Below, in pieces: positions 41,701 to 54,900 of a stretch of DNA of 64,000 nucleotides. Made by a program: the position numbers and the translations under genes. Numbering within the stretch: position 1 is the first letter of the stretch; each line of letters starts with the position of its first letter. The stretch covers positions 5,989,173 through 6,053,172 of the forward strand of contig OX453272.1 in NCBI GenBank assembly GCA_949710005.1. The letters are read 5' to 3'. The stretch is from Ricordea florida (taxonomy: Eukaryota; Cnidaria; Anthozoa; Corallimorpharia; Ricordeidae). The notes below the pieces were generated by a model. The model worked only from the letters and a program-made list of their open reading frames with translations, did not search any database and was not told where the DNA came from.

Positions 41701-42306
41701 ATAGTAAGAGAACACAGTATGGAAGATACGTTCTCTTACCTCATTTTCTCTTGATACTGTCCTCGTATCATAGTAAGACAACCCAGTATGGAAGATACGT
41801 TCTCTTACATCATTTTCTCTTGATACTGTCCCCTTATCATAGTAAGACAACCCAGTATGGAAGATACGTTCTCTTACCTCATTTTCTCTTGATACTGTCC
41901 TCTTATCATAGTAAGACAACCCAGTATGGAAGATACGTTCTCTTACATCATTTTCTCTTGATACTGTCCCCTTATCATAGTAAGACAACCCAGTATGGAA
42001 GATACGTTCTCTTACCTCATTTTCTCTTGATTCTGTCTCCTTATCATAGTAAGAGAACCCAGTATGGAAGATACGTTCTCTTACCCCATTTTCTCTCGAT
42101 ACTGTCCCCTTATCATAGTAAGAGAACCCAGTATGGAAGATAAGTTCTCTTACCTCATTTTCTCTTGATACTGTCCTCTTATGATAGTAAGACAACCCAG
42201 TATGGAAGATACGTTCTCTTACCTCATTTTCTCTTGATACTGTCCCCTTATCATAGTAAGACAACCCAGTATAGAAGATACGTTCTCTTACCTCATTTTC
42301 TCTTGA

Positions 42307-42653
42307 TAGCTGTCCCCTTATCATAGTAAGAGAACCCAGTATGGAAGATACGTTCTCTTACCTCATTTTCTCTTGATAGCTGTCCCCTTATCATAGTAAG
42401 AGAACCCAGTATGGAAGATACGTTCTCTTACCTCATTTTCTCTTGATAGCTGTCCCCTTATCATAGTAAGAGAACCCAGTATGGAAGATACGTTCTCTTA
42501 CCTCATTTTCTCTTGATAGCTGTCCCCTTATCATAGTAAGAGAACCCAGTATGGAAGATACGTTCTCTTACCTCATTTTCTCTTGATAGCTGTCCCCTTA
42601 TCATAGTAAGAGAACCCAGTATGGAAGATACGTTCTCTTACCTCATTTTCTCT
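42307..42653. repeat. Run of near-identical 70 bp variant monomers
   Basis: Five consecutive units carry the GATAGCTG insertion and the GAGAA variant, each 70 bp long and virtually identical. Elsewhere this variant is scattered singly, so this is a local, very recent amplification. Confidence 0.8.
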
Positions 42654-43748
42654 TGATACATTCCTCTTATCATAGTAAGACAACCCAGTATGGAAGATAC
42701 GTTCTCTTACCTCATTTTCTCTTGATACTGTCCTCTTATCATAGTAAGACAACCCAGTATGGAAGATACGTTCTCTTACCTCATTTTCTCTTGATACTGT
42801 CCTCTTATCATAGTAAGACAACCCAGTATGGAAGATACGTTCTCTTACCTCATTTTCTCTTGATACTGTCCTCTTATCATAGTAAGACAACCCAGTATGG
42901 AAGATACGTTCTCTTACCTCATTTTCTCTTGATACTGTACTCTTATCATAGTAAGACAACCCAGTATGGAAGATACGTTCTCTTACATCATTTGCTCTTG
43001 ATACTGTCCCCTTATCATAGTAAGAAAACCCAGTATGGAAGATACGTTCTCTTACCTCATTTTCTCTTGATACTGTCCTCTTATCATAGTAAGACAACCC
43101 AGTATGGAAGATACGTTCTCTTACATCATTTTCTCTTGATACTGTCCCCTTATCATAGTAAGACAACCCAGTATGGAAGATACGTTCTCTTACATCATTT
43201 TCTCTTGATACTGTCCCCTTATCATAGTAAGACAACCCAGTATGGAAGATACGTTCTCTTACATTATTTTCTCTTGATACTGTCCCCTTATCATAGTAAG
43301 ACAACCCAGTATGGAAGATACGTTCTCTTACCTCATTTTCTCTTGATACTGTCCCCTTATCATAGTAAGACAACCCAGTATGGAAGATACGTTCTCTTAC
43401 CTCATTTTCTCTTGATACTGTCCCCTTATCATAGTAAGACAATCCAGTATGGAAGATACGTTCTCTTACCTCATTTTCTCTTGATACTGTCCCCTTATCA
43501 TAGTAAGACATCCCAGTATGGAAGATACGTTCTCTTACCTCATTTTCTCTTGATACTGTCCTCTTATCATAGTAAGACAACCCAGTATAGAAGATACGTT
43601 CTCTTACCTCATTTTCTCTTGATAGCTGTCATCTTATCATAGTAAGACAACCCAGTATGGAAGATACGTTCTCTTACCTCATTTTCTCTTGATAGCTGTC
43701 CCCTTACCATAGTAAGAGAACCCAGTATGGAAGATACGTTCTCTTACC

Positions 43749-46700
43749 TCATTTTCTCTTGATAGCTGTCCCCTTATCATAGTAAGAGAACCCAGTATGG
43801 AAGATACGTTCTCTTACCTCATTTTCTCTTGATACATTCCTCTTATCATAGTAAGACAACCCAGTATGGAAGATACGTTCTCTTACCTCATTTTCTCTTG
43901 ATACTGTCCTCTTATCATAGTAAGACAACCCAGTATGGAAGATACGTTCTCTTACCTCATTTTCTCTTGATACTGTCCTCTTATCATAGTAAGACAACCC
44001 AGTATGGAAGATACGTTCTCTTACCTCATTTTCTCTTGATACTGTCCTCTTATCATAGTAAGACAACCCAGTATGGAAGATACGTTCTCTTACCTCATTT
44101 TCTCTTGATACTGTACTCTTATCATAGTAAGACAACCCAGTATGGAAGATACGTTCTCTTACATCATTTGCTCTTGATACTGTCCCCTTATCATAGTAAG
44201 ACAACCCAGTATGGAAGATACGTTCTCTTACCTCATTTTCTCTTGATACTGTCCTCTTATCATAGTAAGACAACCCAGTATGGAAGATACGTTCTCTTAC
44301 ATCATTTTCTCTTGATACTGTCCCCTTATCATAGTAAGACAACCCAGTATGGAAGATACGTTCTCTTACATCATTTTCTCTTGATACTGTCCCCTTATCA
44401 TAGTAAGAGAACCCAGTATGGAAGATACGTTCTCTTACCTCATTTTCTCTTGATACTGTCCTCTTATCATAGTAAGACAACCCAGTATGGAAGATACGTT
44501 CTCTTACATCATTTTCTCTTGATACTGTCCCCTTATCATAGTAAGACAACCCAGTATGGAAGATACGTTCTCTTACATCATTTTCTCTTGATACTGTCCC
44601 CTTATCATAGTAAGACAACCCAGTATGGAAGATACGTTCTCTTACCTCATTTTCTCTTGATACTGTCCTCTTATCATAGTAAGACAACCCAGTATGGAAG
44701 ATACGTTCTCTTACATCATTTTCTCTTGATACATTCCTCTTATCATAGTAAGACAACCCAGTATGGAAGATACGTTCTCTTACCTCATTTTCTCTTGATA
44801 CTGTCCCCTTATCATAGTAAGACAACCCAGTATGGAAGATACGTTCTCTTACCTCATTTTCTCTTGATACTGTCCCCTTATCATAGTAAGACAACCCAGT
44901 ATGGAAGATACGTTCTCTTACCTCATTTTCTCTTGATACTGTCCCCTTATCATAGTAAGACAACCCAGTATGGAAGATACGTTCTCTTACCTCATTTTCT
45001 CTTGATACTGTCCTCTTATCATAGTAAGACAACCCAGTATAGAAGATACGTTCTCTTACCTCATTTTCTCTTGATAGCTGTCATCTTATCATAGTAAGAC
45101 AACCCAGTATGGAAGATACGTTCTCTTACCTCATTTTCTCTTGATACTGTCATCTTATCATAGTAAGACAACCCAGTATGGAAGATACGTTCTCTTACCT
45201 CATTTTCTCTTGATACTGTACTCTTATCATAGTAAGACAACCCAGTATGGAAGATACGTTCTCTTACATCATTTGCTCTTGATACTGTCCCCTTATCATA
45301 GTAAGACAACCCAGTATGGAAGATACGTTCTCTTACCTCATTTTCTCTTGATACTGTCCTCTTATCATAGTAAGACAACCCAGTATGGAAGATACGTTCT
45401 CTTATCTCATTTTCTCTTGATACTGTACTCTTATCATAGTAAGACAACCCAGTATGGAAGATACGTTCTCTTACATCATTTGCTCTTGATACTGTCCCCT
45501 TATCATAGTAAGACAACCCAGTATGGAAGATACGTTCTCTTACCTCATTTTCTCTCGATACTGTCCTCTTATCATAGTAAGACAACCCAGTATGGAAGAT
45601 ACGTTCTCTTACATCATTTTCTCTTGATACTGTCCCCTTATCATAGTAAGACAACCCAGTATGGAAGATACGTTCTCTTACATCATTTTCTCTTGATACT
45701 GTCCCCTTATCATAGTAAGAGAACCCAGTATGGAAGATACGTTCTCTTACCTCATTTTCTCTTGATACTGTCCTCTTATCATAGTAAGACAACCCAGTAT
45801 GGAAGATACGTTCTCTTACATCATTTTCTCTTGATACTGTCCCCTTATCATAGTAAGAGAACCCAGTATGGAAGATACGTTCTCTTACATCATTTTCTCT
45901 TGATACTGTCCCCTTATCATAGTAAGACAACCCAGTATGGAAGATACGTTCTCTTACCTCATTTTCTCTTGATACTGTCCTCTTATCATAGTAAGACAAC
46001 CCAGTATGGAAGATACGTTCTCTTACATCATTTTCTCTTGATACTGTCCCCTTATCATAGTAAGACAACCCAGTATGGAAGATACGTTCTCTTACCTCAT
46101 TTTCTCTTGATACTGTCCCCTTATCATAGTAAGACAACCCAGTATGGAAGATACGTTCTCTTACCTCATTTTCTCTTGATACTGTCCCCTTATCATAGTA
46201 AGACAACCCAGTATGGAAGATACGTTCTCTTACCTCATTTTCTCTTGATACTGTCCCCTTATCATAGTAAGACAACCCAGTATGGAAGATACGTTCTCTT
46301 ACCTCATTTTCTCTTGATACTGTCCTCTTATCATAGTAAGACAACCCAGTATAGAAGATACGTTCTCTTACCTCATTTTCTCTTCATAGCTCTCATCTTA
46401 TCATAGTAAGACAACCCAGTATGGAAGATACGTTCTCTTACCTCATTTTCTCTTGATACTGTCATCTTATCATAGTAAGACAACCCAGTATGGAAGATAC
46501 GTTCTCTTACCTCATTTTCTCTTGATACTGTACTCTTATCATAGTAAGACAACCCAGTATGGAAGATACGTTCTCTTACATCATTTGCTCTTGATACTGT
46601 CCCCTTATCATAGTAAGACAACCCAGTATGGAAGATACGTTCTCTTACCTCATTTTCTCTTGATACTGTCCTCTTATCATAGTAAGACAACCCAGTATGG

Positions 46701-48996
46701 AAGATACGTTCTCTTATCTCATTTTCTCTTGATACAGTACTCTTATCATAGTAAGACAACCCAGTATGGAAGATACGTTCTCTTACATCATTTGCTCTTG
46801 ATACTGTCCCCTTATCATAGTAAGACAACCCAGTATGGAAGATACGTTCTCTTACCTCATTTTCTCTTGATACTGTCCTCTTATCATAGTAAGACAACCC
46901 AGTATGGAAGATACGTTCTCTTACATCATTTTCTCTTGATACTGTCCGCTTATTATAGTAAGACAACCCAGTATGGAAGATACGTTCTCTTACATCATTT
47001 TCTCTTGATACTGTCCCCTTATCATAGTAAGAGAACCCAGTATGGAAGATACGTTCTCTTACCTCATTTTCTCTTGATACTAACCTCTTATTATAGTAAG
47101 ACAACCCAGTATGGAAGATACGTTCTCTTACATCATTTTCTCTTGATACTGTTCCCTTATCATAGTAAGACAACCCAGTATGGAAGATACGTTCTCTTAC
47201 CTCATTTTCTCTTGATACTGTCCTCTTATCATAGTAAGACAACCCTGTATGGAAGATACGTTCTCTTACATCATTTTCTCTTGATACTGTCCCCTTATCA
47301 TAGTAAGACAACCCAGTATGGAAGATACGTTCTCTTACCTCATTTTCTCTTGATTCTGTCTCCTTATCATAGTAAGAGAACCCAGTATGGAAGATACGTT
47401 CTCTTACCCCATTTTCTCTTGATACTGTCCCCTTATCATAGTAAGAGAACCCAGTATGGAAGATACGTTCTCTTACCTCATTTTCTCTTGATACTGTCCT
47501 CTTATCATAGTAAGACAACCCAGTATGGAAGATACGTTCTCTTACATCATTTTCTCTTGATACTGTCCCCTTATCTTAGTAAGACAACCCAGTATGGAAG
47601 ATACGTTCTCTTACCTCATTTTCTCTTGATACTGTCCTCTTATCATAGTAAGACAACCCAGTATGGAAGATACGTTCTCTTACCTCATTTTCTCTTCATA
47701 GCTCTCATCTTATCATAGTAAGACAACCCAGTATGGAAGATACGTTCTCTTACCTCATTTTCTCTTGATACTGTCATCTTATCATAGTAAGACAACCCAG
47801 TATGGAAGATACGTTCTCTTACCTCATTTTCTCTTGATACTGTACTCTTATCATAGTAAGACAACCCAGTATGGAAGATACGTTCTCTTACATCATTTGC
47901 TCTTGATACTGTCCCCTTATCATAGTAAGACAACCCAGTATGGAAGATACGTTCCCTTACCTCATTTTCTCTTGATACTGTCCTCTTATCATAGTAAGAC
48001 AACCCAGTATGGAAGATACGTTCTCTTATCTCATTTTCTCTTGATACAGTACTCTTATCATAGTAAGACAACCCAGTATGGAAGATACGTTCTCTTACAT
48101 CATTTGCTCTTGATACTGTCCCCTTATCATAGTAAGACAACCCAGTATGGAAGATACGTTCTCTTACCTCATTTTCTCTTGATACTGTCCTCTTATCATA
48201 GTAAGACAACCCAGTATGGAAGATACGTTCTCTTACATCATTTTCTCTTGATACTGTCCGCTTATTATAGTAAGACAACCCAGTATGGAAGATACGTTCT
48301 CTTACATCATTTTCTCTTGATACTGTCCCCTTATCATAGTAAGAGAACCCAGTATGGAAGATACGTTCTCTTACCTCATTTTCTCTTGATACTAACCTCT
48401 TATTATAGTAAGACAACCCAGTATGGAAGATACGTTCTCTTACATCATTTTCTCTTGATACTGTTCCCTTATCATAGTAAGACAACCCAGTATGGAAGAT
48501 ACGTTCTCTTACCTCATTTTCTCTTGATACTGTCCTCTTATCATAGTAAGACAACCCTGTATGGAAGATACGTTCTCTTACATCATTTTCTCTTGATACT
48601 GTCCCCTTATCATAGTAAGACAACCCAGTATGGAAGATACGTTCTCTTACCTCATTTTCTCTTGATTCTGTCTCCTTATCATAGTAAGAGAACCCAGTAT
48701 GGAAGATACGTTCTCTTACCCCATTTTCTCTTGATACTGTCCCCTTATCATAGTAAGAGAACCCAGTATGGAAGATACGTTCTCTTACCTCATTTTCTCT
48801 TGATACTGTCCTCTTATCATAGTAAGACAACCCAGTATGGAAGATACGTTCTCTTACATCATTTTCTCTTGATACTGTCCCCTTATCTTAGTAAGACAAC
48901 CCAGTATGGAAGATACGTTCTCTTACCTCATTTTCTCTTGATACTGTCCTCTTATCATAGTAAGACAACCCAGTATGGAAGATACGTTCTCTTACA
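43749..48996. repeat. Four tandem 1,312 bp higher-order repeats
   Basis: Frame boundaries recur at 43749, 45061, 46373 and 47685, each 1,312 bp apart (19 monomers of 69 bp plus one extra base from a single 70 bp unit). Copies 3 and 4 share the most variants (for example GATACAGTACTC and TCTTCATAGCTCTC), showing a stepwise order of duplication. Confidence 0.85.
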
Positions 48997-51900
48997 TCAT
49001 TTTCTCTTGATACTGTCCCCTTATCTTAGTAAGACAACCCAGTATGGAAGATACGTTCTCTTACCTTATTTTCTCTTTATTCTGTCCCCTTATCATAGTA
49101 AGACAACCCAGTATGGAAGATACGTTCCCTTACCCCATTTTCTCTTGATACTGTCCCCTTATCATAGTAAGAGAACCCAGTATGGAAGATACGTTCTCTT
49201 ACCTCATTTTCTCTTGATACTGTCCTCTTATCATAGTAAGACAACCCAGTATGGAAGATACGTTCTCTTACATCATTTTCTCTTGATACTGTCCCCTTAT
49301 CATAGTAAGACAACCCAGTATGGAAGATACGTTCTCTTACCTCATTTTCTCTTTTTTCTGTCCTCTTATCATAGTAAGACAACCCAGTATAGAAGATACG
49401 TTCTCTTACCTCGTTTTCTCTTGATAGCTGTCCCCTTATCATAGTAAGACAACCCAGTATGGAAGATACGTTCTCTTACCTCATTTTCTCTTGATACTGT
49501 CCTCTTATCATAGTAAGACAACCCAGTATGGAAGATACGTTCTCTTACCTCATTTTCTCTTGATACTGTCCTCTTATCATAGTAAGAGAACCCAGTATGG
49601 AAGATACGTTCTCTTACCTCATTTTCTCTTGATACTGTCCCCTTAACATAGTAAGAGAACCCAGTATAGAAGATACGTTCTCTTACCTCATTTTCTCTTG
49701 ATACTGTCCTCTTATCATAGTAAGACAACCCAGTATGGAAGATACGTTCTCTTACATCATTTTCTCTTGATACTGTCCCCTTATCATAGTAAGACAACCC
49801 AGTATGGAAGATACGTTGTCTTACCTCATTTTCTCTTGATACTGTCCTCTTATCATAGTAAGACAACCCAGTATGGAAGATACGTTCTCTTACATCATTT
49901 TCTCTTGATACTGTCCCCTTATCATAGTAAGACAACCCAGTATGGAAGATACGTTCTCTTACCTCATTTTCTCTTGATACTGTCCTCTTATCATAGTAAG
50001 ACAACCCAGTATGGAAGATACGTTCTCTTACATCATTTTCTCTTGATACTGTCCCCTTATCTTAGTAAGACAACCCAGTATGGAAGATACGTTCTCTTAC
50101 CTCATTTTCTCTTGATACTGTCCTCTTATCATAGTAAGACAACCTAGTATGGAAGATACGTTCTCTTACATCATTTGCTCTTGATACTGTCCCCTTATCT
50201 TAGTAAGACAACCCAGTATGGAAGATACGTTCTCTTACCTTATTTTCTCTTTATTCTGTCCCCTTATCATAGTAAGACAACCCAGTATGGAAGATACGTT
50301 CCCTTACCCCATTTTCTCTTGATACTGTCCCCTTATCATAGTAAGAGAACCCAGTATGGAAGATACGTTCTCTTACCTCATTTTCTCTTGATACTGTCCT
50401 CTTATCATAGTAAGACAACCCAGTATGGAAGATACGTTCTCTTACATCATTTTCTCTTGATACTGTCCCCTTATCATAGTAAGACAACCCAGTATGGAAG
50501 ATACGTTCTCTTACCTCATTTTCTCTTTTTTCTGTCCTCTTATCATAGTAAGACAACCCAGTATAGAAGATACGTTCTCTTACCTCATTTTCTCTTGATA
50601 GCTGTCCCCTTATCATAGTAAGACAACCCAGTATGGAAGATACGTTCTCTTACCTCATTTTCTCTTGATACTGTCCTCTTATCATAGTAAGACAACCCAG
50701 TATGGAAGATACGTTCTCTTACCTCATTTTCTCTTGATACTGTCCTCTTATCATAGTAAGAGAACCCAGTATGGAAGATACGTTCTCTTACCTCATTTTC
50801 TCTTGATACTGTCCCCTTAACATAGTAAGAGAACCCAGTATAGAAGATACGTTCTCTTACCTCATTTTCTCTTGATACTGTCCTCTTATCATAGTAAGAC
50901 AACCCAGTATGGAAGATACGTTCTCTTACATCATTTTCTCTTGATACTGTCCCCTTATCATAGTAAGACAACCCAGTATGGAAGATACGTTGTCTTACCT
51001 CATTTTCTCTTGATACTGTCCTCTTATCATAGTAAGACAACCCAGTATGGAAGATACCTTCTCTTACATCATTTTCTCTTGATACTGTCCCCTTATCATA
51101 GTAAGACAACCCAGTATGGAAGATACGTTCTCTTACATCATTTTCTCTTGATACTGTCCCCTTATCATAGTAAGAGAACCCAGTATGGAAGATACGTTCT
51201 CTTACCTCATTTTCTCTTGATACTGTCCTCTTATCATAGTAAGAGAACCCAGTATGGAAGATACGTTCTCTTACATCATTTTCTCTTGATACTGTCCCCT
51301 TATCATAGTAAGAGAACCCAGTATGGAAGATACGTTCTCTTACCTCATTTTCTCTTGATACTGTCCTCTTATCATAGTAAGACAACCCAGTATGGAAGAT
51401 ACGTTCTCTTACATCATTTTCTCTTGATACTGTCCCCTTATCATAGTAAGACAACCCAGTATGGAAGATACGTTCTCTTACCTCATTTTCTCTTGATTCT
51501 GTCTCCTTATCATAGTAAGAGAACCCAGTATGGAAGATACGTTCTCTTACCCCATTTTCTCTCGATACTGTCCCCTTATCATAGTAAGAGAACCCAGTAT
51601 GGAAGATACGTTCTCTTACCTCATTTTCTCTTGATACTGTCCTCTTATCATAGTAAGACAACCCAGTATGGAAGATATGTTCTCTTACATCATTTTCTCT
51701 TGATACTGTCCCCTTATCTTAGTAAGACAACCCAGTATGGAAGATACGTTTTCTTACCTCATTTTCTCTTGATACTGTCCCCTTATCATAGTAAGACAAC
51801 CCAGTATGGAAGATACGTTCTCTTACATCATTTTCTCTTGATACTGTCCCCTTATCATAGTAAGACAACCCAGTATAGAAGATACGTTCTCTTACCTCAT

Positions 51901-54900
51901 TTTCTCTTGATAGCTGTCCCCTTATCATAGTAAGACAACCCAGTATGGAAGATACGTTCTCTTACCTCATTTTCTCTTGATACATTCCTCTTATCATAGT
52001 AAGAGAACCCAGTATGGAAGATACGTTCTCTTACCTCATTTTCTCTTGATACTGTCCTCTTATCATAGCAAGACATCCCAGTATGGAAGATACGTTCTCT
52101 TACATCATTTGCTCTTGATACTGTCCCCTTATCATAGTAAGACAACCCAGTATGGAAGATACGTTCTCTTACCTCATTTTCTCTTGATACATTCCTCTTA
52201 TCATAGTAAGACAACCCAGTATGGAAGATACGTTCTCTTACCTCATTTTCTCTTGATACTGTCCTCTTATCATAGTAAGAGAACCCAGTATGGAAGATAC
52301 GTTCTCTTACCTCATTTTCTCTTGATACTGTCCTCTTATCATAGCAAGACATCCCAGTATGGAAGATACGTTCTCTTACATCATTTGCTCTTGATACTGT
52401 CCCCTTATCATAGTAAGACAACCCAGTATGGAAGATACGTTCTCTTACCTCATTTTCTCTTGATACTGTCCCCTTATCATAGTAAGACAACCCAGTATAG
52501 AAGATACGTTCTCTTACCTCATTTTCTCTTGATACTGTCCTCTTATCATAGTAAGACAACCCACTATAGAAGATACGTTCTCTTACCTCATTTTCTCTTG
52601 ATACTGTCCTCTTATCATAGTAAGACAACCCAGTATGGAAGATACGTTCTCTTACCTCATTTTTTCTTGATAGCTGTCCCCTTATCATAGTAAGACAACC
52701 CAGTATGGAAGATACGTTCTCTTACCTCATTTTCTCTTGATACTGTCCTCTTATCATAGTAAGACAACCCAGTATGGAAGATACGTTCTCTTACCTCATT
52801 TTCTCTTGATACTGTCCTCTTATCATAGTAAGACAACCCAGTATGGAAGATACGTTCTCTTACTTCATTTTCTCTTGATACTGTCTCCTTATCATAGTAA
52901 GAGAACCCAGTATGGAAGATACGTTCTCTTACCTCATTTTCTCTTGATACTGTCCCCTTATCATAGTAAGACAACCCAGTATGGAAGATGCGTTCTCTTA
53001 CCTCATTTTCTCTTGATACTTTCCTCTTATCATAGTAAGACAACCCAGTATGGAAGATACGTTCTCTTACCTCATTTTCTCTTGATAGTGTCACCTTATA
53101 ATAGTAAGAGAACCCAGTATGGAAGATACGTTCTCTTACCTAATTTTCTCTTATTGATACTGTCCTCTTATCATAGTAAGACAACCCAGTATGGAAGATA
53201 CGTTCTCTTACCTCATTTTCTCTTGATACTGTCACCTTATAGTAGTAAGACAACCCAGTATGGAAGATACGTTCTCTTACATCATTTTCTCTTGATACTG
53301 TCCCCTTATCTTAGTAAGACAACCCAGTATGGAAGATACGTTTTCTTACCTCATTTTCTCTTGATACTGTCCCCTTATCATAGTAAGACAACCCAGTATA
53401 GAAGATACGTTCTCTTACCTCATTTTCTCTTGATACTGTCCCCTTATCATAGTAAGAGAACCCAGTATGGAAGATACGTTCTCTTACCTCATTTTCTCTT
53501 GATACTGTCCTCTTATCATAGTAAGACAACCCAGTATAGAAGATACGTTCTCTTACCTCATTTTCTCTTGATAGCTGTCCCCTTATCATAGTAAGACAAC
53601 CCAGTATGGAAGATACGTTCTCTTACCTCATTTTCTCTTGATACTGTCCTCTTATCATAGTAAGACAACCCAGTATGGAAGATACGTTCTCTTATCTCAT
53701 TTTCTCTTGATACTGTACTCTTATCATAGTAAGACAACCCAGTATGGAAGATACGTTCTCTTACATCATTTGCTCTTGATACTGTCCCCTTATCATAGTA
53801 AGACAACCCAGTATGGAAGATACGTTCTCTTACCTCATTTTCTCTTGATACTGTCCTCTTATCATAGTAAGACAACCCAGTATGGAAGATACGTTCTCTT
53901 ACATCATTTTCTCTTGATACTGTCCCCTTATTATAGTAAGACAACCCAGTATGGAAGATACGTTCTCTTACATCATTTTCTCTTGATACTGTCCCCTTAT
54001 CATAGTAAGAGAACCCAGTATGGAAGATACGTTCTCTTACATCATTTTCTCTTGATACTGTCCCCTTATCATAGTAAGACAACCCAGTATGGAAGATACG
54101 TTCTCTTACCTCATTTTCTCTTGATACTGTCCTCTTATCATAGTAAGACAACCCAGTATGGAAGATACGTTCTCTTACATCATTTTCTCTTGATACTGTC
54201 CCGTTATCATAGTAAGACAACCCAGTATGGAAGATACGTTCTCTTACCTCATTTTCTCTTGATTCTGTTTCCTTATCATAGTAAGAGAACCCAGTATGGA
54301 AGATACGTTCTCTTACCCCATTTTCTCTTGATACTGTCCCCTTATCATAGTAAGAGAACCCAGTATGGAAGATACGTTCTCTTACCTCATTTTCTCTTGA
54401 TACTGTCCTCCTATCATAGTAAGACAACCCAGTATGGAATATACGTTCTCTTGCATCATTTTCTCTTGATACTGTCCCCTTATCATAGTAAGACAACCCA
54501 GTATGGAAGATACGTTCTCTTACCTCATTTTCTCTTGATACTGTCCTCTTATCATAGTAAGACAACCCAGTATGGAAGATACGTTCTCTTACATCATTTT
54601 CTCTTGATACTGTCCCCTTATCATAGTAAGACAACCCAGTATGGAAGATACGTTCTCTTACCTCATTTTCTCTTGATTCTGTTTCCTTATCATAGTAAGA
54701 GAACCCAGTATGGAAGATACGTTCTCTTACCCCATTTTCTCTTGATACTGTCCCCTTATCATAGTAAGAGAACCCAGTATGGAAGATACGTTCTCTTACC
54801 TCATTTTCTCTTGATACTGTCCTCCTATCATAGTAAGACAACCCAGTATGGAATATACGTTCTCTTGCATCATTTTCTCTTGATACTGTCCCCTTATCAT

